A DNA stretch of 64,000 nt from CBDCZY01 sp965224745 (GTDB taxonomy: Bacteria; Pseudomonadota; Gammaproteobacteria; Methylococcales; Methylomonadaceae). Below are positions 37,200-46,061 of this stretch, in pieces (within the stretch, counting starts at the first letter, position 1; each line of letters begins with the position of its first letter). The position numbers and the translations under genes are program-made. The notes under the pieces are model-generated. The model searched no databases. It was not told the origin of the DNA and saw only the letters and a list, made by a program, of their open reading frames with translations. The stretch lies in the NCBI GenBank assembly GCA_965224745.1, contig CBDCZY010000001.1:434001-498000 (forward strand), written 5' to 3'.

Positions 37200-37594
37200 T
37201 ACTCAACCTCTAAAACGTGAATACCAATTTTTTTTGCTACAACCTTCAGGCTTCTATCTAATGTTAATAATGGAGTACTTGTTTGTTGGGCACACTGGAT
37301 AAGATAAGCGTCGTAAGCATATATTTTTTGGCTATAAGATAATTCCAATGCTTGTTCCAGAGGAACTTCAATAAATTTCACGGGAATCTCTTGATATGCT
37401 TTCAGTGCAAGCTTGGCTAATTTTATATTTGTTTTTTGCCTTTTAAACATGGCAGAAAATGCATTGCCGATTTCCCAATGGACTGAGACAGGAGCATAAA
37501 GTGAATAGTTTGTTGTAATTTCTACTATTCTATCTTTCGACTTTTCATTCCCAATAACCGCAATTAAAGCGGATGTATCTATAGTGACGTACAT
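37199..37594 (-). CDS. PIN-domain toxin
   Basis: A 131-residue PIN-domain nuclease: TIDTSALIAVIGNE (Asp 6), VSVHWEIGNAFSAM (Glu near 42), YDAYLIQCA (Asp near 96) and LLTLDRSL (Asp near 114). A GTACATATGTAC palindrome lies 15 bases before its start and probably binds the complex. Intact by length and acids. Confidence 0.85.
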   Translation of the reverse strand: MYVTIDTSALIAVIGNEKSKDRIVEITTNYSLYAPVSVHWEIGNAFSAMFKRQKTNIKLAKLALKAYQEIPVKFIEVPLEQALELSYSQKIYAYDAYLIQCAQQTSTPLLTLDRSLKVVAKKIGIHVLEVE

Positions 37595-37609
37595 TTTTTA
37601 CTCCAAGAT

Positions 37610-37621
37610 GTACATATGTAC
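37610..37621. promoter_or_regulatory. Palindromic operator candidate of the toxin-first TA pair
   Basis: Perfect 12-base palindrome GTACATATGTAC directly upstream of the toxin ribosome site, where a TA autoregulator would bind. Confidence 0.55.
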
Positions 37622-37955
37622 GCACTATAAACGATATAGATTTTTTTGTAAACCGTCGCTATTGAAACCTCAGGGCTAATTTGTTCTAGCCGGTAAGTTA
37701 TTGATTTATTTTTAATAACATTCACGGAAATTTTATATCATATTGAAAATAAAAGATATTTTATATGACATTGTTAATTCATTCAGATGATAGATCTATG
37801 CTCCTGAATTTAAGGCTTTGCTCGATAGAACAAATTAGCCCTGATTGAAACCTCACGACCAAGTTCAGATGCCGTAAAAAGCATGTATCACTATGCAAGC
37901 GTAGCCGATAAATGTATGGTAGACCCCATGATTATTTAGTGAAGAAACAGATAGG
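37622..37955. repeat. AT-rich intergenic stretch bounded by an inverted repeat
   Basis: No gene. A perfect 17-base inverted repeat pairs 37672-37688 with 37826-37842, 137 bases apart, and ATTGAAACCTCA also occurs as a direct repeat beside both arms (37661-37672 and 37844-37855). The right copy of the TA-flanking direct repeat is at 37891-37922. Looks like a small nonautonomous element or recombination scar. Confidence 0.5.
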
Positions 37956-38504
37956 TTGGTAATAAACCAAAAATGTATTCGAAATGGACGCATTGATCTA
38001 TCGGAAGCCAGATTGCATGACAGCAAAGTTCCCAATGAAAAATATATCCAGTATGGTGATGCCCTTGTTAACTCAACGGGTGTAGGTACTTTAGGGAGAA
38101 TATCTATTGTGGAGTTTAACCCAGAGAAAATTACTGTCGATTCACATGTAACTATTTGCCGAGCGGATAAGAGTAAGATAAATTCCGTGTATCTAGCAAC
38201 AACAACTTCTAAACTACAAAGTTATTTTGAGTTTATGGCCTCAGGTTCGACAGGCCAAGTGGAATTGAATCGTTCTCTAATTGCAGGAGTCAAAGTCCTT
38301 GTTCCAACAGATGAGCTAATGAATAAATTTAGTGATCAAGTGAGGTGCTTATTTAAGCAAGAACAGACTTTACAGAATATAAATACTAATTTAGTAAAGA
38401 CGAAGAATAATCTTTTACCTCGCCTAATCTCCGGCAAACTCTCCGTCGAAAACCTAGACATCCAATTCCCACCCAGTATGCAAGACACCCCAACAACCTG
38501 CTAA
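37956..38504 (+). pseudogene. Type I restriction specificity subunit HsdS, C-terminal fragment
   Basis: The frame covers one target-recognition domain and the conserved C-terminal helix: NGRIDLSEARLHD, IQYGDALVNSTGVGTLGRIS, then LASGSTGQVEL-like FMASGSTGQVELNRSLIAG and NLLPRLISGKLSVENL. A full HsdS has two such domains (about 400 residues); only the second half remains, and hsdM and hsdR are absent. The ATG used is probably internal. A relic of a type I restriction system. Confidence 0.75.
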
Positions 38505-38515
38505 CAACGCCTCCA

Positions 38516-39141
38516 ATGAAAACCGAAAACCACCGCATCGAATTCAAACGGCAACTCACCGACAGCCTGGAAAAAGAAGCGGTGGCTTTTCTCAATACCC
38601 ATGAGGGCGGTGTGATTATTATCGGTATGGATGATCAGGGTAAAGGCATCGGCGTTGATGATGCCGATGCCTTGCAACTAAAAATAAAAGACCGTCTTAA
38701 AAACAACATTACCCCGTCAACAATGGGGCTGTTTAATGTGCTCTGCGAACAACAGCAAGATAAAAACCTGATCAAAATTATTCTGGCCAGTGGCCTGGAA
38801 AGCCCTATTACCTCAATAAACACGGCATGTCACCCAAAGGCTGTTTTATCCGCATCGGCAGCGCCAGCGAGCCAATGACTGCCCGTATGATTGAGGATTT
38901 ATTCGCTCGCCGTATTCGTAACTCGATTGGTAACATTGCTTCGCGTTACCAGAATTTAAGTTTTGAACAACTGAAAATCTATTACCACGAAACACCGCTC
39001 AAGCTTAACGAGCAGTTTGCGCATAATCTGGAACTGCTCACCACCGATGGCCAATATAACTACGCAGCCTATTTACTCTCCGACACCAATGGTTGCTCAA
39101 TAAAAGTTGCCAAATATGAACCAAGGGGTCAGCCAGCTTGA
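38516..39141 (+). pseudogene. AlbA_2 (Schlafen-type) ATP-binding protein, frameshifted and truncated
   Basis: N-terminal HRIEFKRQLTDSLEKEAVAFLNT, GGVIIIGMDDQGKGIG and IKDRLKNNITPST match the AlbA_2 domain. A one-base loss near 38806 breaks the expected SP-YYLNKHGMSPKGCFIRIG; the second frame continues RIGSASEPMTARMIEDLF to KVAKYEPRGQPA. The 3' half (the winged-helix part) is lost at the junction with the repeated segment starting 39119. These proteins often accompany restriction or other defence genes, in line with the HsdS relic 12 bases upstream. Nonfunctional. Confidence 0.75.
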
Positions 39142-39451
39142 TGCTGCTGAGGAACGTAAGCGCATCTTTCCGTGTTTGCGGGGTAATAGATCACAAATTA
39201 GTGGTGTCATACTTTACAGATAAAACTGGCGTTTAGTCGCATTCTATCAATCTGACCAATTTGGTTTAACGACTAAATAATGGTGACTGTAAAAACAGCG
39301 GAGATGTAAAATGGCAACACTTGTAGATTATATGGTGATCAGTGACGGTAGCTTTGCCTTAAACCCGGGCGAAAGCAAGACATTTCAACTTCCGATTCCG
39401 AACAACTTTGTTGTTGGAACTAATAGAGCCAGACCTATTCTAGCGTTCAAG
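39119..39451 (+). repeat. Duplicated segment, copy A
   Basis: Matches 40698-41069 almost base for base over the last ~270 bases; a 39-base tract near 39142 is missing here. It begins AACCAAGGGGTCAGCC in both copies and holds a ~190-base leader and the first ~47 codons of a small gene. The leader has TTTAGTCG (39232-39239) pairing with CGACTAAA (39270-39277). Beyond 39451 only this copy keeps the original gene. Confidence 0.85.
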
Positions 39452-39557
39452 GCTTGGGCAACACCTTCAGGGGGTAAATTCGAAATCGAAGTAAATGATA
39501 CTGAGATATACAATCCTTCGATTTCTGGTGGTGATGTCCGTGGCTTGTGGGAAAAAT

Positions 39558-40321
39558 GGCATTGCTAATTTAGTATAGTTTTATGTTAGAATTAAATTTT
39601 TGATATCTTTCTAAAGAGAGCGAGAAATTTAATGGAATGCCCTAAATGCAAATCTAATAAAAACATCAAAGATGGTATCGTAAAACAAAAGCAGCGTTAC
39701 AAATGTAAAGAATGTAATTTTCGATATACTGTTGCTAGTGGCTCGGGAGCCAAACCATTCTATTTAAGAAAGATGGCTCTTCAATTATATCTTGAAGGAT
39801 TAGGGTTTCGTTCAATTGGTCGGGTTTTGAACGTAAGCAATGTCACGGTACTAAATTGGATTAGATCCTTTGGTGAGCAAGTTGCCGAATTGAAAAGTCC
39901 TGAACAAGTGATTTATGCTGAGATGGATGAAATGCATACCTATGTGGGTCAAAAAAAAGCTATAAATGGATATGGATTGCTGTTGATAGATATGGGAAAA
40001 AATTCATCAATTTCATTGTTGGCGACCGAAGCGTACAGACAGGACAAAAACTCTGGGAAGGAATTGAAGATCAATTAAATGGAACAATAGCAACCGATTA
40101 TTGGCAGCCCTATGAACATTTTATTCCTAGCGAAAAACACGTTCAATCCAAAGCTGAAACATACACAGTTGAAGGCTACAATAGTATCTTTAGACATTTT
40201 CTTGCACGAATGAGAAGAAAGACAAAATGTTACACAAAAAGTGTTCGAATGCTTGAGCTGTCTATATTACTCTTAATGCATAAAAGAAATGGAACGTTAA
40301 CTATACTAAATTAGCAATGCC
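39558..40321 (+). mobile_element. IS1-family insertion sequence
   Basis: 764 bp, bounded by perfect 21-base inverted repeats (starting GGCATTGCTAATTTAG, ending CTAAATTAGCAATGCC). Flanked by GGAAAAAT (39550-39557) and GGAAATAT (40322-40329), an 8-base target duplication with one mismatch. Size and target length are typical of IS1. It splits the small gene of copy A. Confidence 0.93.
39632..40314 (+). CDS. IS1-family transposase (InsAB' by -1 frameshift)
   Basis: The upstream frame (39632-40078) has the InsA zinc ribbon (CPKCKSNKN, RYKCKECNFRY) and HTH (LGFRSIGRVLNVSNVTVLNW) and runs to YAEMDEMHTYVGQ. An A8 run at 39951-39958 is the slip site. In the -1 frame the protein continues SYKWIWIAVDRYGKKFINF, TDYWQPYEHFIP, NSIFRHFLARMRRKTKCY to the stop at 40312-40314, giving the D-D-E InsB domain. 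Both halves look intact, so it may be active. Confidence 0.88.
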
Positions 40322-40492
40322 GGAAATATTTTCAGGAACAGTTCTCAACGCAGGGACCAATAACACTGTGCAGTTTAGATCAACCCAACACAAAATCTGG
40401 TATTCAGATGTGGTGCTATGGTTTCAAGTCCAGGCATAAATTCGGTAAATGAGCAGTAAAAGCTTGTAGTTTTGGGCTTTTCAAAAGCATCG

Positions 40493-40697
40493 CTAGTGCT
40501 GGCCTTCTAAATGCTTCTTCGCAGAAGTAGCATGCTCAGGAAAAGCTTTAATGAGCTTTGTATCTGCAGTAATCAGTGGAGTATTGAATGTTTGAGCTAA
40601 TGAAATGAATTTACAATCATAAGTACTACAATGACTTGAATTTTCCAGAGCAAGAACTTTGTTAGAGTTAATTTCAAACTCATTATCAGTGAGAAAA
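40493..40697 (-). pseudogene. PIN-domain toxin, C-terminal fragment
   Basis: Minus-strand residues ENSSHCSTYDCKFISLAQTF, LITADTKLIKAFP and a tail to EGQH are the C-terminal third of a VapC-like PIN protein, with the third acid in YDC and the fourth in TAD. The upstream two thirds are replaced at 40698 by repeat copy B. Reading through upstream gives only junction sequence. Confidence 0.75.
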
Positions 40698-41069
40698 AAC
40701 CAAGGGGTCAGCCAACTTGATAAATAATTTAGCGGGGTAAGATACGCTAACTTTATGATGCTTCCGAGGAAAGAAACGCATCTTTTCGCGTTTGTGGGGT
40801 AATAGATCACAAATTAGTGGTGTCATACTTTACAGATAAAACTGGCGTTTAGCCGTATTCTATCAATCTGACCAATTTGGTTTAACGACTAAATAAAATG
40901 ATGATTGTAAAAACAGCGGAGATGTAAAATGGCAACACTTGTAGATTATATGGTGATCAGTGACGGTAGCTTTGCCTTAAACCCGGGCGAAAGCAAGACA
41001 TTTCAACTTCCGATTCCGAACAACTTTGTTGTTGGAACTAATAGAGCCAGACCTATTCTTGCGTTTAAG
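40698..41069 (+). repeat. Duplicated segment, copy B
   Basis: Second copy of 39119-39451, starting with the same AACCAAGGGGTCAGCC and diverging after GCGTTTAAG at 41061-41069, where an IS3-family element begins. It joins a broken PIN gene on its left, just as copy A joins a broken AlbA_2 gene. Confidence 0.85.
40929..41068 (+). pseudogene. Small beta-rich protein gene, truncated copy B
   Basis: The first 46 codons are identical in protein to copy A (MATLVDYMVISDGSFALNPG to RARPILAFK); then the frame runs into the terminal repeat of the IS3-family element and stops at 41120. The remaining ~75 codons were not found on the far side of the IS (after 46061), so the 3' part is lost or decayed. Confidence 0.8.
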
Positions 41070-41909
41070 TATAGCAACCCAAAGAGTCAAGACAGATATT
41101 CCCTTAAATCTTATTCCTAATCATTAAGCGGCTACATCCATCGTATTTTTATCTAAAATACTTTCTTTATACACCTTCATTGGTTTTTTATAATCTAATG
41201 TTTCATGAAATCGTCTGTGATTATAAAACTCAATATAATCATCAACATCTTTTTGTAAGGCGTTGATTGAATCGTATTCATTTAGATAAATACGTTCACA
41301 TTTTGCACTGCGCCAGAATCTGTTAGGCGACAATTAACCTGTCCGGTCAGACGACAATTATCTTGACCGGTTGAGTGTATAAACTGATAAGTACTTTTTA
41401 CTCTTAGGAGGAAGTGACTTGTCCGGTAAACACATCACTCAATTACAGGAAAATAGTTATATGAAAAATCGTCAGACAGGTTGTACGCAGGAGACATCCG
41501 CAGCAAAAGCCGGCATCAGTGTTCGATCAGGTTGCCGGATCGAAAAAGGTGAAAGAGCTGAACACAAAGAACGAAAGTGGCGAACGCGCAAAGATCCATT
41601 AGAAGCCGTATGGGACTCAGAACTGGTTCCGTTATTAGAAGATGAATCGTCCTTAACTGGCATTACCCTGTGGGAGCATCTGGATGAGCAGCATCCGGGA
41701 AAGTATCCAGAGAAATACCTTCGGACACTGCAAAGACGTGTTAAACACTGGCAGGCCACACAAGGCCCGGACAAAGAAGTCATGTTTCGTCAGTCGGTAC
41801 CTGCGGGTCATCAGGGACTATCTGATTTTACGCACCCCAATACCTGTAATGGTCTAATAATCTTGGAAGGATTTATAGCTTATAATCCAACCCAAAATTA
41901 GGATAAAAA

Positions 41910-42233
41910 ATGACCGAAATAACCACAGTAAAACCTAAAACAACCTTCACCACAGAACAGTGTCTAGACTACGCTAAACTCATGGTAAATGAAGGATATA
42001 CCAATAAGCAGGTAATGGAAATATCAGGAGCAGGTGACTCTGCTGTGAGGCGATGGAAAAAGCAATATTTAGATGAACTCAAAGGTAATACACCTCAGGA
42101 TAAGCAAGCGTTAACCCCAGAACAACAGAAAATACAAAGCCTAGAGAAGCAATTATGGCGAGCTAAAAGGGATAATGAAATACTAAAAAAGGCCACAGCC
42201 TTCTTTGTTCGAGACAACAACAATCTGAATTGA
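41910..42233 (+). CDS. IS3-family OrfA (inner element)
   Basis: A 107-residue HTH protein (TTEQCLDYAKLMVNEGYTNK, ISGAGDSAVRRWKKQY) with a C-terminal leucine-zipper-like helix. An A6G run at 42185-42191 (TACTAAAAAAGG) is the -1 slip site: the shifted frame reads KKGHSLLCSRQQQSELIVEI into OrfB. Intact. Confidence 0.88.
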   Translation: MTEITTVKPKTTFTTEQCLDYAKLMVNEGYTNKQVMEISGAGDSAVRRWKKQYLDELKGNTPQDKQALTPEQQKIQSLEKQLWRAKRDNEILKKATAFFVRDNNNLN

Positions 42234-43079
42234 TTGTTGAAATAAAGAAGGCTTCTCCAGGCTATCAAACAACAGAGCTTTGCACACTATTTAATATAGC
42301 TCTCAGTACACACTACTATCAGATTAATAATCAAATGAGCGATGAAGAACAAGAAACCATAGAACAAATTAAATTGATAGCCATTGAAACTCAGCATACC
42401 TATGGTAAACGAAGGACTCAGGTTGAATTAGCTAACAGAGGGATTGAAATAGGCGTTTATAAAACAGCTTCATTAATGAAAAAATCGAATGTCATTGCCA
42501 TAAAACCTAAAAAGCGACACAGCTATCCAGCGGGAGAAGTCCACAAGAAAGCGGATCATTTACTTAAGACAGTTTAATCCCAGTACTGTTCATACGCACT
42601 GGGTAGGTGACATTACCTACATTAAAACCTATACAGGCTGGAGCTATTTAGCTTGTATACTTGATCTTGGGTCAAGAGAAATTATGGGCTGGGCATTATC
42701 AGAAGAACCCAATGCAGAGCTTGCAAAGTCAGCATTAGAACATGCGATTAATAAACACAAGCCAGATACTCAACAATTAATGTTTCATTCAGACCAAGGG
42801 GTTCAATATTCAGCCAATCTATTTGTTGATTATCTTCATGACTTGGATATAACACAAAGTATGAGCCGTCGAGCTAATTGCTGGGATAATGCTGTGATGG
42901 AGCGGTTTTTTAGGAATTTAAAAACAGAGAGGCTGAACTATTTGAGTTTTATTAATTACTCCTCTGTAGTCAGTGCTGTGACTAGCTATATTAGTTTCTA
43001 TAACTATAAAAGGTTACATTCTGCTATTGATTATAAAACCCCTCATCAAAAAACCAAAGAAATGAAAAAAGCGGCTTAA
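42230..43079 (+). pseudogene. IS3-family OrfB (inner element), frameshifted
   Basis: The first part (42230-42577) has HTYGKRRTQVELANRG, ending prematurely at HLLKTV. A one-base loss near 42563 separates it from the next frame, QFNPSTVHTHWVGDITYIKT (first Asp), FHSDQGVQYSA (second Asp) and NAVMERFFRNLKTE (Glu), stop 43079. All catalytic residues exist but not in one frame, so this copy cannot move by itself unless the loss is a sequencing error. Confidence 0.85.
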
Positions 43080-44189
43080 AATCCTTCCAAGAAAACTTGA
43101 CCATTACAACCGTCATTACGATAGACGGGAAGGCGTTCGCACATTTACTGTACCAGTTTCGCCTGGCTTTTAGTGGTTGGCGTCATGTCCATGTTATTCA
43201 GGGCGGAGAAAGCTACAGTGCACTGGCTGACGGCTTACAAAGTGCATTACACACCTTAGGCGGTTCACCAAAGGAACATCGTACAGACAGCCTCAGTGCG
43301 GCTTACGTCAATAACGTAGAAAAACAGCGACTGACGGAAGACTATCATGATTTATGTAAGCATTATGGCATGCGGCCCACCATCAATAATCTGGGCATTA
43401 GTCATGAAAATGGCGCCATTGAAGCACCGCATGGCTCATTAAAACGTCGCATTGATCAAGCCATAAAGTTACGCGGTTCGAATGATTTTTCTACACTCCG
43501 TGCTTATCGAGAGTTTCTTGAACACATTGTCGACAAACTGAACAGACGATGCAAAGGCAGGTTGGCCGAAGAGCACAAAACCCTGTTAGCCTTACCCAAA
43601 CACCGATTTGTTGATTATGCTGAGCTGTCGGTAAAAGTCACCACCAGCAGTACCATTGCTGTAAAACGCGCATTGTATACCGTCCCTTCACGCCTTATCG
43701 GTGAAAGCGTCAGGGTGCATCTCTACCATGATCGTTTGGTCTGCTTTGTTGGCCAAACTCGGGTGATCAATCTGCCTCGGATTTATCCAACAACGCCCAC
43801 CGGCCGAGCGCGACGAATAGATTACCGGCATATCATTCATTCTCTGGCAGCCAAACCACAAGCCTTCCGCTTCTCACAGTTTCGCGATAATATTTTGCCT
43901 AACACGCAATATCGGGCTTTATGGAAGCAGGCAGAGAAACAGTTTACACCGCAAGAAGCATGCAAGTGGATGGTTGCTGTTTTACGCTTTGCCTATGATT
44001 ATGATTGCGAAAGTGCCCTGGCAACTGAGCTAATGCGACAGGCAGAACAAGGTGCCTTGCCCGATTTAACATCCCTGCAGGCAAGGTATTTACAACACAG
44101 TACACCGCCACCGATACCGCTACGCCAACACCAGGTTGCTGACTATGATCAACTACTGACCGGTCAGTGGATGAGACAGGAGGTGTGCT

Positions 44190-44927
44190 GTGAGTGATGG
44201 TTTGCCAATGATGTTAAAAGAACTTCGCTTGCTGGCTTTTTGGCAATATTATGAAGCTTATCAGGAACAGGCCACAAAACAGGCATGGGGCTATAGCCAA
44301 TACCTGTCTAAACTGTGTGAAAATGAAATTGCACGGCGCTTTGAAACGCGAGTTTGCAACTGGACCAAAGAAGCCAAATTACCCCGGGGCAAAAGTTTTG
44401 CCACCTTAGGCTTTGATGAATTACCGGAAACCATTCAAAAGAAAGTGATTGGGCTGCGCGATAATACCCAGTGGGCGCTACAGGCAGATAATGTTTTATT
44501 GATTGGCCCTTCCGGTGTCGGTAAATCGCATATTGCTTCTGCTTTGGGGCTTCATCTTATCGAACAAGGCATCCGGGTAAAATGGTTGGCTGCCACCGCA
44601 CTGGTGCAATTACTGCAGCAGGCCAAAAAAGAGCTGGATTTAATGGCTGTGATGAGTCGACTGGATAAATATCGTGTACTCATTATCGATGATATTGGTT
44701 ATGTTAAAAAAACGGATTCAGAAACCCAGGTCCTGTTTGAGTTTATTGCTCATCGTTATGAAAGTGGCAGCTTGATCATCACATCAAACCAGCCATTCAG
44801 TCACTGGGATCAGATATTCCCGGATACATTAATGACCGTAGCCGCCATTGACCGCATTATCCATCATGCCACGATTCTTGAAATCGACGGCAACAGTTAC
44901 AGGAGGAAACATCAGAAAAAATCATAA
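44190..44927 (+). CDS. istB: IS21 helper ATPase IstB
   Basis: A 245-residue AAA+ ATPase of the DnaC/IstB type that directs IstA to targets. Walker A GPSGVGKSH near residue 107, Walker B VLIIDDIGYV near 165, sensor FEFIAHRYESGSLIITSNQP, and C-terminal TVAAIDRIIHHATILEIDG. Intact, though its partner IstA is broken. Confidence 0.94.
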   Translation: MSDGLPMMLKELRLLAFWQYYEAYQEQATKQAWGYSQYLSKLCENEIARRFETRVCNWTKEAKLPRGKSFATLGFDELPETIQKKVIGLRDNTQWALQADNVLLIGPSGVGKSHIASALGLHLIEQGIRVKWLAATALVQLLQQAKKELDLMAVMSRLDKYRVLIIDDIGYVKKTDSETQVLFEFIAHRYESGSLIITSNQPFSHWDQIFPDTLMTVAAIDRIIHHATILEIDGNSYRRKHQKKS

Positions 44928-46061
44928 AAAACCTTAATCACTCAACCGGCCATCATAATTGTCGCCAAACCGGACAAAGTAATTGACGCGAGACACCAGA
45001 ATCGTTCAATACAAATATTATCAGTCGCTCTGCCTTTTCCATCCATTGAGATAGTGATCCCTTTATTTTTTAGCCGTTGGGTATGAATTTCGCTGGTATA
45101 TTGACTGCCTTGGTCTGTATTAAATATTTCAGGGGTGCCATAGTGTGCAAGTGCCTCATCCAATACATCGACGACTAATGTGGAATCCATGGTGTTGGAT
45201 ATTCTGTGGGAGAGCACCGCCTTTGAGTGCCAATCAATAATAGCGGCTAAATAAACCATACCGCCCTTTGTTTTGATGTAGGTAATATCTGTACTCCAGA
45301 CTTGATTAGCCTCTGTTATATCAAGTCCTCGAAGTTTATAGTCATATTTTTTATGTTCTTTTATCGGCGCAGTCGTATTGACCTGTTTAACCGCCAGAAC
45401 AGCTTTCAGCCCCATTTGTTGCCGATAACTTGCTACCGTATTTAAACTGACCTTAAATCCATCTTCAAGTAATTGCTGGTGTACTTTAGCTGCACCATAA
45501 ATGGGTATCTCTTCAAAAACTTGATTGATATGCGCTTTGATTTCTTTTTTCTTGGGGTTTTCTCTATTTTTGTAATAAAGGCTACTTCTATTTAGGCCGA
45601 GTAAAGTACACTGCTGAGTCAGCGAAAGAGTATCAAGCTTGGGTTCTATCAGTTGTTTCTTATTAGATAAGCCCAAGCTTTTTAGCTTTTTTTCAAGCCA
45701 CTCCTTTTCAACCGTCATCTTGCCTACGATCTTACTCAGCATCTCATTTTGTTCTTGAGCTGCTAATAATTCCTCTTTATATTCTTTCACTGCTTTGGCG
45801 GGTTCCATCGCTATTTCCGCATTGTCTAAGAAGATCTTTTTCCAGTTTTGCAGGTTTTTAGGCGTGATGTTATTCGTACTCGCTATTTCTTGCAGTGTCT
45901 TTTCATTTTTCAAGACCTCTAAGACTAATCTGCTTTTAAACTCAGCGCTGTAACTTGTTCTTTTTCTGCTCATTAAAATACTCCAATATTTTCTTTAAAT
46001 AGTAACTAAATTGGAATAAGATTTCTTTAATTTCTCGTCTGGATTTGTTGGGGCATTATAC

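Larger units (their letters stand above)
39311..40437 (+). pseudogene. Small beta-rich protein gene split by an IS1-like element (copy A)
   Basis: The first part (39311-39557) reads MATLVDYMVISDGSFALNPG, FQLPIPNNFVVGTNRARPIL, AWATPSGGKFEIEVNDTEIY, then GGDVRGLWE. After the IS (39558-40321) it resumes with IFSGTVLNAGTNNTVQFRST and IWYSDVVLWFQVQA and stops at 40437. Joining across the target duplication gives about 120 residues, no signal peptide, and strand-rich sequence suggesting a beta sandwich like carbohydrate- or coat-type folds. Not recognised. Truncated copy B lies at 40929. Function unknown. Confidence 0.75.
41845..43108 (+). mobile_element. IS3-family element (inner), within IS21
   Basis: 1264 bp. 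Perfect 10-base ends TGTAATGGTC / GACCATTACA, and further inside TCTTGGAAGGATT on both sides. TG...CA termini and a 3-base target duplication ACC (41842-41844 and 43109-43111) fit IS3. Youngest layer of the nest. Confidence 0.92.
41419..44197 (+). pseudogene. istA: IS21 transposase IstA, split by an IS3 element
   Basis: N-terminal part 41419-41844 (TTG start behind AGGAGG at 41406-41411): HTH-like AAKAGISVRSGCRIEKGE, LEAVWDSELVPLLE, then DFTHPNT. After the inner IS3 the frame resumes at 43109: TVITIDGKAFAHLLYQFRLA, GGSPKEHRTDSLSAAY, ISHENGAIEAPHGSLKRRID with the catalytic Glu, and a C-terminal domain to the stop at 44197. Removing the IS3 and one ACC restores the frame. Stop overlaps the istB start by 8 bases. 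Confidence 0.88.
41321..44995 (+). mobile_element. IS21-family element, interrupted by an IS3
   Basis: Ends TGTTAGGCGACAATTA (left) and, inverted, TGTCTCGCGTCAATTA (right); each end has a second inner GACAATTAT-type repeat, the multiple-repeat layout of IS21. Exact 8-base target duplication CCAGAATC at 41313-41320 and 44996-45003, inside the IS3 transposase gene. Without the inner IS it is about 2.41 kb. A related right end survives at 61870. Confidence 0.93.
41124..45973 (-). pseudogene. IS3-family transposase, split by IS21
   Basis: The N-terminal part (44996-45973) starts MSRKRTSYSAEFKSRLVLEV, with HTH, coiled coil, WSTDITYIKTKGGMVYLAAI (first Asp), IFNTDQGSQYTS (second) and ERFW with the Glu. 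The last ~60 residues (41124-41320), RSAKCERIYLNEYDSI to MDVAA, lie on the other side of the IS21. OrfA and OrfB are in one frame here, unlike the inner IS3. Disrupted, so inactive. Confidence 0.88.
41069..46061 (-). mobile_element. IS3-family element (outer), interrupted by IS21
   Basis: Terminal repeats of ~48 bases: outer ends GTATA / TATAC, inner perfect AAATCTTATTCC (41106-41117) and GGAATAAGATTT. Removing the IS21 insertion and one target copy leaves about 1.31 kb, normal for IS3. It carries one fused transposase gene on the minus strand. The exact outer boundary and target duplication are not certain. Confidence 0.75.

Noticed and set aside
39232..39277. GTTTAAC-like motif and stem resembling an integron attC site in the leader of copies A and B
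   Set aside because: Only one of the two consensus boxes is present and there is no integrase or cassette array; a chance match is likely.
43471..43485. GGTTCGAA as a tRNA T-loop hint
   Set aside because: It is within the istA coding frame and no cloverleaf can be drawn; no tRNA was found anywhere in the window.
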